64,000 nucleotides of DNA from Collybiopsis luxurians FD-317 M1 (lineage: Eukaryota; Basidiomycota; Agaricomycetes; Agaricales; Omphalotaceae): contig KN834806.1 in assembly GCA_000827265.1 (NCBI GenBank), positions 127,770-191,769 on the forward strand. Direction: 5' to 3'. Each line of letters begins with the position of its first letter. Position 1 is the first letter of the stretch. The translations under genes were made by a program, and so were the position numbers. The notes beneath the pieces were generated by a model that searched no databases, had not been told where the DNA came from, and saw nothing but the letters and a program-made list of their open reading frames with translations. This document shows positions 24,265 to 35,204 of the stretch, one piece after another.

Positions 24265-24269
24265 TACTC
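24265..24269. repeat. Target-site duplication, left copy
   Basis: tactc, matching exactly 38025-38029 on the far side of the large element. A 5-bp duplication is usual for Ty3/gypsy elements. Confidence 0.9.
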
Positions 24270-24964
24270 TGTTATGCCCTACGCTATTTTTTCCGCTCTT
24301 TCCAACCACTACACTCACCACACAGCTCGATAATAGTCTTACCAATCAATTCAGCTCTCCAAATCTGACACGCATTTTGCGAGGCGGACTAACCAGTTGC
24401 TCATTCCAAACTTCTATTCACAAGACCACATGTCTCCCCGCAGAGTATAAAAGCCTTGTACCTACATCTCTCACGATAATGCTGTTATTACCTGAACTAT
24501 CTTGATCTGTGTTGTTTCTGTTCTCTTGTTCACTAGTCTATAATATTATTCTGCTTAACACTGAGTCGAGCAAACCCCATTGACACTGAGTCACTGGCAT
24601 ATCCACTTCTCACTTGTCAAACCGATCAACAAGACTATTCGACTGCTGTAGCCTTTCGAATATTCCGTCTCATAGGGTAAACAGACACCGAGTCATGAAC
24701 CTCCTGAGTCAACCCTTGTTAATACCATCTTAATGAATTCTTTCGATATACTATTTCTAGTTGCACTGAGCTACTAGATTTATTATTCGACACTCAAGGA
24801 TCATTCCTCCACATCCAACACCAAAACTGTACAGGACTCGTTCACCTGTCATATGTAGCGACTCCCCATCGCGTATTCTGTCTCAGCTGTGGTATAATAA
24901 AATATTTTCTATTCATTGAACCTGCTACAAGCTTCTAACAACAAAGGTAGTAAAGGTCCTAACA
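24270..24964 (+). repeat. 5-prime LTR of the chromovirus
   Basis: 695 bp, starts tgttatgccc, ends cctaaca. It contains a TATA box (24443-24452), the probable transcript start near 24477, and an aataaa-type signal near 24895. By eye it differs from the other LTR at about 32 sites, roughly 27 of them CG against TG or CA. Confidence 0.93.
24443..24452 (+). promoter_or_regulatory. TATA box in the chromovirus LTR
   Basis: agtataaaag, about 30 bp upstream of the sequence complementary to the primer-binding site. That is where the first transcribed base would fall. Present in both LTRs (right copy at about 37503). Confidence 0.6.
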
Positions 24965-24977
24965 AAATAACAGCATT
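24965..24977 (+). other. Self-priming primer-binding site
   Basis: aaataacagcatt follows the LTR directly. Twelve of its bases are complementary to aatgctgttatt at 24478-24489, close to the predicted 5-prime end of the transcript. In Tf1/sushi elements the first 11 bases of the mRNA fold back on the binding site and prime reverse transcription without a tRNA. No tRNA-like TGG start is present here. Confidence 0.7.
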
Positions 24978-24992
24978 CTCTCCATCACTGAG

Positions 24993-27900
24993 ATGTCTGG
25001 GGAACCTGCAAAACGTTTTGTAAGTGAACAAGAAAGACGGCGTCAAGAACAAGAATGCCAAAGAGCAGCGAGAGCTACAAGGTTCCAGAGAAGAGAGGAG
25101 CGACATGGAGCTTCTACACTGGACAACCACTCAGTTTCATCAGCGCCTGCAAGAGGTGCCATACCCTCAAGAACGGGGGAAATTTTGGAACATAATGATA
25201 GAAACCTGTTTGACCTGGAAAATCCTGTCAAACATGGGTCTCCTCATGTTCCGGGACACCTGGTCTCAACACCATATGTTTCGAGTCGCTCCCAGTGAGG
25301 TCAGCCATATCATATGGCAGCTAGAGCTGACTGGAGGCTAGCCATGAGGCCAACACAAAGTGCCCCAATAATACCCAAGAAAGGAAGGGAACAAGAAACA
25401 ATTCATTTATCAGAATTAACTCATTCCCCAGAAGATCCTTGAGGCTTTAGTGTGGGAGTCAGCTCGACATGCCCCTTCCGCATGCCAACTCATCCTGAGA
25501 ATGAGGATTATTATGAAGATATTGGCATATCTCCAACGACACAATATACATCTATAGGAGTGAGACACGAGGTCATCTCCCCATTAGAACATATCAGATG
25601 TCCACTTCCTCTCACACCAAGAGAAGAAGAATCTAAATTTGCATTGCAACAATCAGAACGAGAGATGAGTCAGGGGTTATACCCATCGGGTCCACTCTCA
25701 TTAAGGGGCCCACAGTCTCTGTTCAATTTAAAACAGTCTACTCCGATAGTAGAAAGTGACGTGATACAGGCTCAGGCATTGTTGAGCCCAATCCCCGATA
25801 TAGGTAGAAGAACCGTCTCTTTGCTGGAGCAAAGCAGTCCGTTACCTGCTCCTCCAACAACAGAAGAATTCATGAAGGAGACACAGAATTGGAACCGCAA
25901 GAGTTCCTTAATGTCCCCTCCCTATCAGAATGTTTGTGTCGTACCGTCAACAGAATTAACACATCAATTGGTTGATTTACTTCAAATCAATCAATGCACA
26001 TGTTTTAAATTAATAAAGGCAATGCAATATTATATTCGAATTATTAATGGTCGAGACCCAGAAACAAAGGACAATTTCTGGGTACTAGCTGCCTATTTTT
26101 GGAAACGTCTAATGCAATGACCTTCCCAATTACCTAATGGGATAAATAATGAAATATTCCAGTTGAAAGAAGTACATGAAGGAGCCCTATGGCTATCACA
26201 GCTGATTATGGATCCCGAATGAATGGAAATGGTGAATGAGGCCACCATGAGGCATCTCGAGTCAATACAAAAATTGCGAATCGATTTTCCGCTCAATACA
26301 ATAGTGGATAACGAAGAGAGGAAAACACTGAACTCTCCTATGTTATCACTATTAGATAAAGTGGAACAAGGATGATCCACAAGAGCAGACAACCTTATTG
26401 GGGGTTATAGTTATACCAGTCAATTTTGGGACCAGCAGAAAATAGCTCAGGTGGCAAAGGAGTATCGTAGATCTATGGGAAATACTACTACTCCAAATTA
26501 TGAGGATCTGGAAGAGTCAAGGCAACTTCCACTCACTGAACTAGACCACAGGCTGCTAATAGTACCCGAAGAAAGGGGTGAACACCAGGTGAGAACAGCT
26601 GACGGGGTTTGGGAACTCAAACCCTCCTCAGGAAAGTCTCGAAAGGAGGAGAATGAATTCTTTTCAGAAAGAACTGCGAGATGTTTGGCATTGCAAAATG
26701 CCAGCGACACGCTGATGAGTGCGATAAATCCTTGAGACAAGGATATTTGCCTAGCAAAGCAGTACAAGGAGAGAATCCATGGAGATGTGGGAGGCTCATG
26801 GGTACTAAGAGCCCAGATGGAATCAGTGACAGATGAGCTGGAAGTTGCTATGACCACAGGGGATCCTCATACGAGTCTCGAAACCCAAACCAAGCAGGAG
26901 ATTTTCTCTCCCAGAGCAGAACATTTGCAAGCTGGAAGCTCAAAAGTATGTATTGGAGGTGAAATTCCTCTCGATGCAGCTCTACAATTGGAAAGATGGG
27001 CTGCCCAAGACAAGTATGCTGTATCAATGACTCGTTTTGCTAATGAATCTCACCCTGTGGGTCAATATCCCAAACAAACAGTGACAGAGCCCAATTTGGG
27101 ATGCTCATTATGGCCGAATCACTTGGGATTCAGGACTGACAGTCTGACATATCATAGAAGAGAAACACCTGAAACTTTCCATGAGAATAATTGGTTGGAA
27201 GGACCGGGTTGGAATGCAAGGGGTTTGGTGAATTCCCCAAATACCACCGGACCTGGAATTCCTTTCTTGTCTCAATATTCAGATCCTGGAAACACAGCCC
27301 GAGTCAGTGAACAGCAAAACCAATGGGAGACGTCGGGACCAGGTCAGGTAAAATGGTGGAATATGGCATATGCCCCACCCTCAGGGGAAAGGAACGAATT
27401 TGAGAATGAAGGATTTAACTTCGTGAGAAGTTGAGATGACTGGGATCTCTCATTTTCTGAAGACCAGCTTCGCCCTTCAGCTCTTGAGACTCATCACCCA
27501 ATGCCCCCACTAGAGAAAAAGGAATTCACCCCCCTACAAAATGTAAAGGGTAGAGGGAAAGTGGTTAATCCTTTCGCTAGGGAATCGAGTCGCCAGACTT
27601 CCAAACCACTGAGAATCACAGAAGTCCCCCCTTAACAGCCTGCAGTTCAACAAACAGTGCATGTCCCACCACCAGTAGTTGTGGAAACCATTCCGCAGGC
27701 TGCAGGATTCACTCCACCTGTATTTACAGCTGCTCCTAGGCAATACGTCCATCTGACTGGCAGAAATTTTGACTCGATACCTGCAATTCCACATAGAACA
27801 CCCAGATGAGTAATGAATGATTATCACCCTATTGTCTCGACGCATCAGGAATCTGCGAGAGTTCCAGCTGAACAATATTGGAGATCGGGGACTTGAGAAT

Positions 27901-28110
27901 ATAGACCCTACATAGCGGAGCCAACATATGACTACTCAAATCGTGCCAGTACCTACAGAGGATATGGAGTAGCAGGAGCTCCAGGAGGACCTCCAGGAGG
28001 ACCTCCAGGAGGACCCCTGTATGGAGGAGTCACGCAGACGGGAGGAATTAGTGACAGAAATTCGGAAAGAGAAAGAGGTAGTAGAAATGGCAGTTTTAGA
28101 GGGGGATCTG
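24993..28110 (+). pseudogene. Long N-terminal gag region of the chromovirus (~1000 codons)
   Basis: Begins with an ATG 28 bp after the LTR (MSGEPAKRFVSEQERRRQEQ) and stays in one frame to about 28.1 kb. It is interrupted by TGA at 25296, 25440, 26118, 26220, 26373, 26733, 27432, 27807 and 27894, plus one TAA at 27633. It is charged, Pro/Glu/Ser-rich and without recognised domains; the first ~40 residues look helical and basic. Toward its end it becomes Gly/Pro-rich (GAPGGPPGGPPGG). Gag proteins of this class normally have only a few hundred residues before the zinc knuckle, so the extension is unusual. It might be a separate protein, or a fusion read through to the capsid part after one frameshift near 28110. 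Confidence 0.65.
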
Positions 28111-29500
28111 GGAGGTGGTGGACCAGGGGGACCAGGGGGACCAGGAGGACCAGGTAGCCCAGGAGGACCACCCAACGATCCTGACGATTGGGGTTCGAAT
28201 CACAACGCATATTGGCACCCAGCAAATGGATGGGTAGCTGTATGAGGCCCCAGAGGCGAGAGAGGAGAACCAGGTCCTGCAGGACAAGACGCAAGTCAGA
28301 TTCTGGAATTCAATCAGCAAAAAGATTGATTAAATAAGGAAGCAAAACTTGATGTCAAAAAACCTGACCCTTTTGACGGTTCTGATAGGTGGAAATGGGA
28401 ACCTTTCCTCTCGCAAGTCCGTTGCACTTTCATGGCCAAACCTACTATCTACAAGAACAACTCAGATAAAATTGGTTTTGCTGTCTCATATCTGACAGGG
28501 GCAGCAGCTACTCACTACGATAATTTGCTGAAACAGGAAGAGGCTGGGATCCCCATCCCTGCTCTCCATACTTGGATTGATTTTGTCGCAGAATTCACGT
28601 CATATTTCAGATTATTTGATTCTGCACAAGACGCACAGGTGAAACTGGCCTGGATCAAACAGATGGACAATGAATTGTTTGCGACATTTATTATTCGATT
28701 CCAGGAATATGCATTCAAGATGGGATACAATGACACAGCATTAGTAGCAATGCTCCAAGGGGCAGTAACAAGGAGTCTCGACGTGACAGTAGCGGCTCAA
28801 ACTCATCCCCCTCAGAATTATCCACAATGGGTACAGCAATTCCAGGAGTTGGACAATTCAATTCGTGCAACCAATGCAGCTCATTCTCATAGAGGAAATT
28901 CTGGTTTCAGGACGTATAATCCTATGGCCCCATCAAATCCTCAAAACTCTAACCCGCAACAAGGATCCAATAGTAATAACCCCCAACAGGCAGGGGGTCA
29001 ACAAGGTAGGAATCAAGGTAATTGGACCACTCGACAAAGAGGAGCTGCAGCTTGGGACAGTAATGTAAATTCGGACAATATTAGTGGTACGGTATATGGA
29101 CAATCTGAAGACTTTGCGAGCGCCTCAAGTCAGAATGGAAATAGTGGAGAAAGCTTAGAAAATCAGGGAGGAAACAACAGAGTCTCGAAAAACCCAGGAG
29201 ATGAAGAATTCCTATGGGCAATTTGAGCTGCCAGGACTCCTGAGCAAGTTGAAGAGTTCCATCGACGTCGTAAACTGGGACTCTGCTATAATTGTGGTGG
29301 ATCAGTTCATATTGGTAAAGATTGCAAGAATAGGGAGAATTGGGACCCTCCAAAAAATGGAACTTCAAGTATAAACAATCAACAAAGTGACCAGTTGAGG
29401 GCTGCAACCTTTACTCTAGAAGGGGACCTGCCTAACAATGAGATTTGGAATGTTGAGATAGAAAATGACTCAGGAAAAGCGGAGGGGATTCCAGAGACAC
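28021..29500 (+). pseudogene. Capsid-type gag of the chromovirus with collagen-like stretch and CCHC knuckle
   Basis: In frame +1 relative to the upstream region. A Gly-Pro-Gly repeat (GGGGPGGPGGPGGPGSPGG, ~28110-28165) is followed by a second Gly-X-Y run (GPRGERGEPGPAG, ~28246-28285). Next is a retrotransposon-gag domain (VSYLTGAAATHYDNLL, then WIDFVAEFTSYFRLF, ALVAMLQGAV, ~28380-28770). A Gln/Asn-rich stretch follows, then a zinc knuckle (CYNCGGSVHIGKDC, ~29284-29325). TGA stops interrupt at 28243, 28327 and 29224. The gag frame overlaps the protease frame around 29463-29505, consistent with -1 frameshifting to pol, although I see no textbook slippery heptamer. Confidence 0.75.
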
Positions 29501-32500
29501 ACTGAGAGCAGCCTGGAATCCAAAAAACCCTGCTCAAGCAGTCTGTCGTGGGGCAGTAATAGAAAAAACATCCCCAGCTCATCTCTTGTCTCACTCTAAC
29601 AACTTATTTCTTGTCTCGACGCATTTCCCTTTCTCCGATTCCGAAAATCTAAGCTATAATACTCTTATTGATTCGGGCACGACTCATTCTTTTATTGATA
29701 AAAACCTTGCAGAAAAATTCCCAAAAAATATCTCTGATTTAGATACTCCAATTCCACTTGAACTATTTGATGGTCAACCAACTTTGGCAGGGGATATAAC
29801 AAAAATCTTTAAAGATACTATCAGCTTTGCCGATGGTTCAATTCAAACAGTCAAATTCCTAATAACCCAACTACACCCAATGGCTCCTATCGTGTTAGGC
29901 TTACCATGGCTCAAAGAATTCAATCCTGAAATAAATTGGAAGGATTTGACTTTGACATTCCAAGGAAGAGAATGAATTTCAGCTTCACTAGTTGATTCAT
30001 TCACTGGTACATGGAACTTGAATACTAGCGAGATGCAGGATACCTCAGTCCCTGACTCAAAACACGAATCAGCTTATAAAGAACAAGAAAATGTGGATGT
30101 AGACTTGTCGGTTTTGGAATTCAATGAATGGTTGCTTTATATGAATTGGGCTCATGATTACAACAAGGATCTTGAAAAATGGAAAAATAAATACAATATA
30201 GGGGACAATGGAAGTGGATACTCCAAGAAAGCATTGAAAGCTTGGGCAGAAAGGATTGACGAAAGAAGTTCAAAACTGCCAGCATACAAGCAGAAATGGA
30301 GGTGGATATATAAACGAGTCGGAAAATTGCATCAGGATTCTATTCCACAAGGCCTGCCAACAAGGGTATTAAATATCTCAAAAACCTCTGCACTCCAACA
30401 ACAGAGAAAACATACAAAACAAGGGATGAAGATAGGAAAACCCAAAAAGGTTGAAAGGAGAATGGGTCCAAACCTCCCAGGCAAGGCAGTAAGTCTCATC
30501 AGTGCAGCTGCAATGGACACTATAATATGAGACAGGATGCCTGCCTATTTCCTGCATATCACCACAGTCTCGAATCAAGTGAATAATGATGATACCACTA
30601 ATACGGAAAAATCTGCAACTCACGAGTCAATTCAAGGAAATAGGGAAGCTACAGAAAAACTTCTGACAGAAGCAGAGACTGGAGAATCTCGAAAAGACAA
30701 AGAAGAGATACTCAAACATGTTCCTGAGAAGTATTGAGACTTCTTGGACGTGTTCTCCCCAGGAGAAGCGAAGGTCTTACCTCCACACTGTCCGTACGAT
30801 TTAAAAATCAAGACGGAAGGAGACTCAGCCCCTCCCTTTGGGAAACTCTATAACATGTCAGAAATGGAGCTAAAAGCCCTAAAAGACTATATCGATGATA
30901 TGCTAGGGAAAGGGTTTATTAGAGCCTCCAACTCGCCTGCTGGGGCTCCAGTTCTGTTCATAAAAAAGAAGGACAGAAGCCTAAGGCTTTGTGTTGACTA
31001 TCGGGCCTTAAATCAAATCACAAGGAAGAATAGGTATCCCTTACCCCTTATAGGCCCACTTGTCGACCAACTACAAAAGGCAAAATATTTTACAAAACTT
31101 GATTTGAGAGCAGGATATAACAATGTCCAAATAGCGGAAGGCCACAAGTGGAAAACAGCATTTCGTACGCAATATGGATCCTACAAAATGTTGATCATGC
31201 CTTTCGGGTTAACAGATGCCCCTTCGGCTTTCCAATTTTTTATGAACAACATTTTCCATGATTTACTGGATGTATGCATGGTTATTTACTTGGACGACAT
31301 TCTCATTTATTCGGATGACAAAAAAACCCATGAGGAACAAGTCCGAAAGGTACTACAAAGGCTACAAGACAACCACCTACACGTGAAACTGGAAAAATGC
31401 AGTTTCGATACTGACACAGTTGAATATTTGGGGGTAATAATAAATCCCAATGGGGTGTCGATGGATCAGTCCAAAGTCAAAACCATAACATCTTGGCCAG
31501 TTCCATGGAATATAAAAGAACTGCAGTCATTCTTGGGTTTTGCAAATTTCTATTGCAGATTTATTGACAACTATAGCGGCATAACGAAAGCCCTAATGTC
31601 ACTACTGTGAAAGGATGCCATTTGGCATTGGGATGAGTCATGTCAAAGGTGTTTTGATTTATTAAAAAATGCCTTTACACATGCCCCAGTGCTACGACAT
31701 TTCGACCCAGAACTTCCAATTATTCTGGAATGTGATGCGTCGGATTGGGCAATAGCAGGAATATTGTCTCAGCTGGATCTGAAAACTGGAGAAATACATC
31801 CGATTGCTTTTCATACTAGGTCCATGATACCAGCGGAAATAAATTACAATATTTACGACAAGGAGCTACTGGCTATTGTAGAATGTTTTAAAGTTTGGAG
31901 AGCCTATTGTGACGGTTCGAGATTCCAAATCCAAGTTTATTCTGATCACAATAACCTACAGTGGTTTACGACTACCAAACAACTGTTGGCAAGACAAGCG
32001 AGGTGGTCAGAGGCCTTATCAGGATTCAACTTCTGAATCAACTATAGACCCGGAACTTTGGGAGCAAAACCAGATGCTTTGACGAGACGAGCAGATGTAT
32101 ACCCAAAGAAAGGAACCGATAGGGACTCTGCCAGAGCAGGAAGAGAGCAGATATTGATTCCTCTGGAATGACTCAATGCAGCACTGCTTTTGAATGAGGA
32201 TCTGTTATTAGAATGGATTCGAAAGGTGGAACAAGACGAATTCATGCAAAACACAATAAAGCAGATTCGAGAAGGAGAGATTAAAAATGTGGTATTTGAA
32301 AATGGGTTACTTAAATGACAAGGTCGGATATATGTCCCTAATGACACAAACCTTCAACGAGACGTATTATCTGCCTATCACGATCACGCACTCAGAGGAC
32401 ATCCGGGCAAGAAGAAAACAAAAAAGATACTCAATCAGTTGTTCTTTTGGAAAGGAAGCAGCAAAGATGTACATCACTATGTACAAAGCTGCCATACTTG

Positions 32501-33728
32501 TATAAGATCCAAGGCTAGAAGAACTCTCCAATATGGGAATCTGAAACCTCTACCCATTGGGCAAAGACCCTGGAGCTCAATTTCAATGGATCATATAGTA
32601 CAACTCCCAAAAGCAGGAAAGGAACAATTCGATGCAATCCTAGTAGTAGTAGATCGGCTCACAAAACAAGCCATCTATATTCCCTGTCACACAACAGACA
32701 CTGCAAAGGAATTTGTAAGACTATTTCTCAAAAATGTATTCTCAAAACATGGGCTACCAGCGGATATCGTCTCTGATTGGGGAAGCTTGTTCATCTCCCA
32801 GTTTTGGAAGGAATTGTGTAAGATACTTGGTATCGAGTCTCATCTCTCAACAGCATATCACCCTCAAACAGATGGGCAGACAGAGAGAACTAATCAAAGC
32901 CTCGAAGGATACCTAAGAATCTATACGTCTTACGACCAAGACAACTGGGATGCCTTATTACCTATCACAGAATTTGTATACAACAACACACCCCATTCAA
33001 CTACAGGATTAACACCCTTCTTTGCAAATAAAGGATACCATCTGAAACTTTCAATTAACCTTTCAAAGGTGAATGACTCGGAAGCAAACCAGTATGCTAC
33101 TGAGTTAAAAGAAATATACAAATATTTAAAACAACGCACATATGAAGCAAACAAGGCAGCAGCGAATCAGTTCAATTGCCACCGTGCCAGAAATCCTGAT
33201 TGGAAAAAGGGCAACCAAGTCTGGCTGGACATGGGTAACATCTGAACAAGAAGGCCTACCAAAAAATTGGATCACAAGTGGGCAGGACCCTATACGATAC
33301 TCGATAAAATAGGATCTCATGCCTATCGACTCAAGTTACCGGGAGACCTACAATGAATCCATAATATATTCCATGTCGATAGACTAAAACCCCATCATCC
33401 GGATCCTTTCCAGTGAGTCATATTGCCACCTCCACCAATCTTCATTAAAGGAGAACCAGAATATGAAGTCGAGTTGATAAAAGACAGTCGTCCAACGGGA
33501 GAAACAGACAGAGGAATCCAGTATTTGATCAAATGGAAAGGGTATGATGAGGAGTCCTGGATTCCCTGGAAAGGTATGGTAGGAAGTATTGATTTGATTC
33601 GCGAATGGGAGAAAGCACATCCGAGGAAACAGAAGTTACCTCTCAAGCTCCTCAAAGAACTCGAAAGCCTAGCCCTGCGAGACGAGGAGGAAAGGGAGTT
33701 GAGACAAGCAGCTGAAGCTGTCATTTAA
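29463..33728 (+). pseudogene. Pol of the chromovirus: protease, RT, RNase H, integrase, chromodomain
   Basis: One frame of about 1,420 codons ending at TAA 33726. Aspartic protease LIDSGTTHSFID (~29665-29700). Reverse transcriptase with [33 protein letters not shown] and YLDDILIYS (~30950-31320). RNase H with LECDASDWAIAGILS (~31728-31770). Integrase zinc finger H..H (YHDHALRGHPG), then CHTC (~32370-32510). DDE core SMDHIV, IVSDWGS (R-to-W by CGG to TGG), HPQTDGQTERTNQ. C-terminal chromodomain EVELIKDSR...IQYLIKWKGYDEESW (~33460-33565), which would direct insertion to marked chromatin. Ten internal stops, all TGA (29973, 30528, 30735, 31608, 32034, 32169, 32316, 33243, 33354, 33414), and no frameshift. 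Confidence 0.9.
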
Positions 33729-33767
33729 TTGGGAGAAACGACTCTCAAAATTGAAACCTCAACCTTA

Positions 33768-33784
33768 AAGGGGGGGTAAAAGCA
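33768..33784 (+). other. Internal polypurine-tract-like sequence after pol
   Basis: taaagggggggtaaaag directly follows the end of pol, where the polypurine tract of a compact chromovirus would sit. It resembles the tract at 37313-37329 beside the 3-prime LTR (cttggggggggtaat). Inference: the original tract was kept or duplicated when the antisense segment was gained between the two. Confidence 0.45.
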
Positions 33785-33934
33785 ATACTTCAAGTTTTCA
33801 TTTCCAATTTCTCGACACGTTTCTCTTTATTATTATCAAAAATCATATCAAATTCACAATTCTATTTCAGGGAAATAAAACATACAGTGGGCATAGAGTG
33901 GGATATACAGATACAGAAGGCTGGAATGGAAGGA

Positions 33935-34930
33935 CTAATCAAAGGACGACTCAATTAATTCGTCATGTTCAGCTCGAACATCGAAAGGGATTCCAAATAC
34001 TTCCTCCAGTTCCCAGGCATATAAATCCTCAACTCGCTCGATCTCCATCTGCTCCCGTATATTCTGCAAGGTCAGAGCCATGTGGAGGCAGGGATCCACC
34101 AATTCATTCTCATTCTTCTTGACCAACGAATAGGTCAAAGGATCCTCCCCGGTGCAAACAAAGTAGGCATTGGGGTGACCAGATGAAAAGATCACTACAG
34201 GAGATGTATTGCGAGTCTTGACGAGAGTACTGGGAAGGGAAGTGGTATCGAGAGAAGGAACAAAATTGGATAGGGAATCGGGAGTAGAGTCACTCTTCGT
34301 CTCAAAAGGAAAGGAGTCAGAGGAAGGACCACCCCATACGTCCATAGGGGCAATGGTGCTAGTAGTCACTGGTTCCAAGGGCAGATCTCCAATATTCAAG
34401 AGACGATGAAGCTCCTTGTAAATGCTGTGAAATCAAGATAATTCAACTCCACGCCCCTGGGCCAGAGCTTCAGCAGCAAGTTGGAGGTTGTGGGACTCGA
34501 CGAGAGAGTCTCGCAACTCCTTAATAACCCGATCTTGCTCCTTAATGGTCACTTCAGCAGTTTTGTGAAGATATCTGGCTTCCTGGGCGTCTCGCTAGGA
34601 AGGATCAGTGAGCCATGGAAACCCTATGAAAAGTTGAAAAGACATACTGATGACTCGAGCATCTTATCTTCAAATTTCCGCATGGTTCGACTCAAGAGTT
34701 CTCGCAACTTGTGAATCTCATTGGATTGACCCTCGACAACCCTCTGCAGTTGCCCAAACTCACAATGAGCTTGGTTCACAAGGACGTCCTGATCAGATAT
34801 GACTTGAGAAATACTCTCAGCAGCATCAGTGAGATGATCTAGGAACGAAGCAGAGTCAAAGGGAGAAGGGGAAGCCGTGACAAGGGAGGATCTTGAAATG
34901 AGGATAGGGAAATAGTCTTGAAAAGTGTCC
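33935..34930 (-). pseudogene. Antisense ORF block B in the chromovirus (coiled coil, acidic C-terminus)
   Basis: Minus-strand coding sequence in at least three pieces separated by intron-like gaps. From about 34915: FPILISRSSLVTASPSPFDS; then a heptad-rich stretch (FGQLQRVVEGQSNEIHKLRE, ~34770-34690). A further helical stretch follows (IKEQDRVIKELRDSLVES, ~34545-34490). The last is a long exon (34399-33935) that includes LHMALTLQNIREQMEIERVE and ends in an acidic tail. I do not know the family. The codon-like pattern and coiled-coil periodicity on the strand opposite to pol argue for a genuine antisense gene or the 3-prime half of the block A gene. Confidence 0.5.
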
Positions 34931-35204
34931 TTTTATTGAGACAAGGATGCCCGATATGAACCTAATAAGGAACAAAATGTGCAGCCACATGCATATGCCT
35001 CATGGAAATTTTTGAATACTTCAATTCTCAGGAGATCTTTTATTGCGAACCCAGGGCAAGTTCTTATTCACACAAGGTAGGAGCCCAAAAAAGGAGAGCA
35101 AGAATTAATTGGAAAAAGAAGTACAAAAATTTGGAGTAGGAATCTAGCTAGATACAAGAAATCTACAAGTGAAAGTCCTAGGAACTACCAGAAGAATGCT
35201 TTGC

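Noticed and set aside
28185..28215. tRNA-like B box (ggttcgaatc)
   Set aside because: It lies inside the gag frame with no A box or cloverleaf around it.
24993..33728. TGA used as a sense codon (recoded) in the retrotransposon
   Set aside because: The same CG-to-TG change is seen in the non-coding LTRs, in the acyltransferase copies and in the NLR copies, so mutation explains the TGAs. Genes at the right end use ordinary stops.
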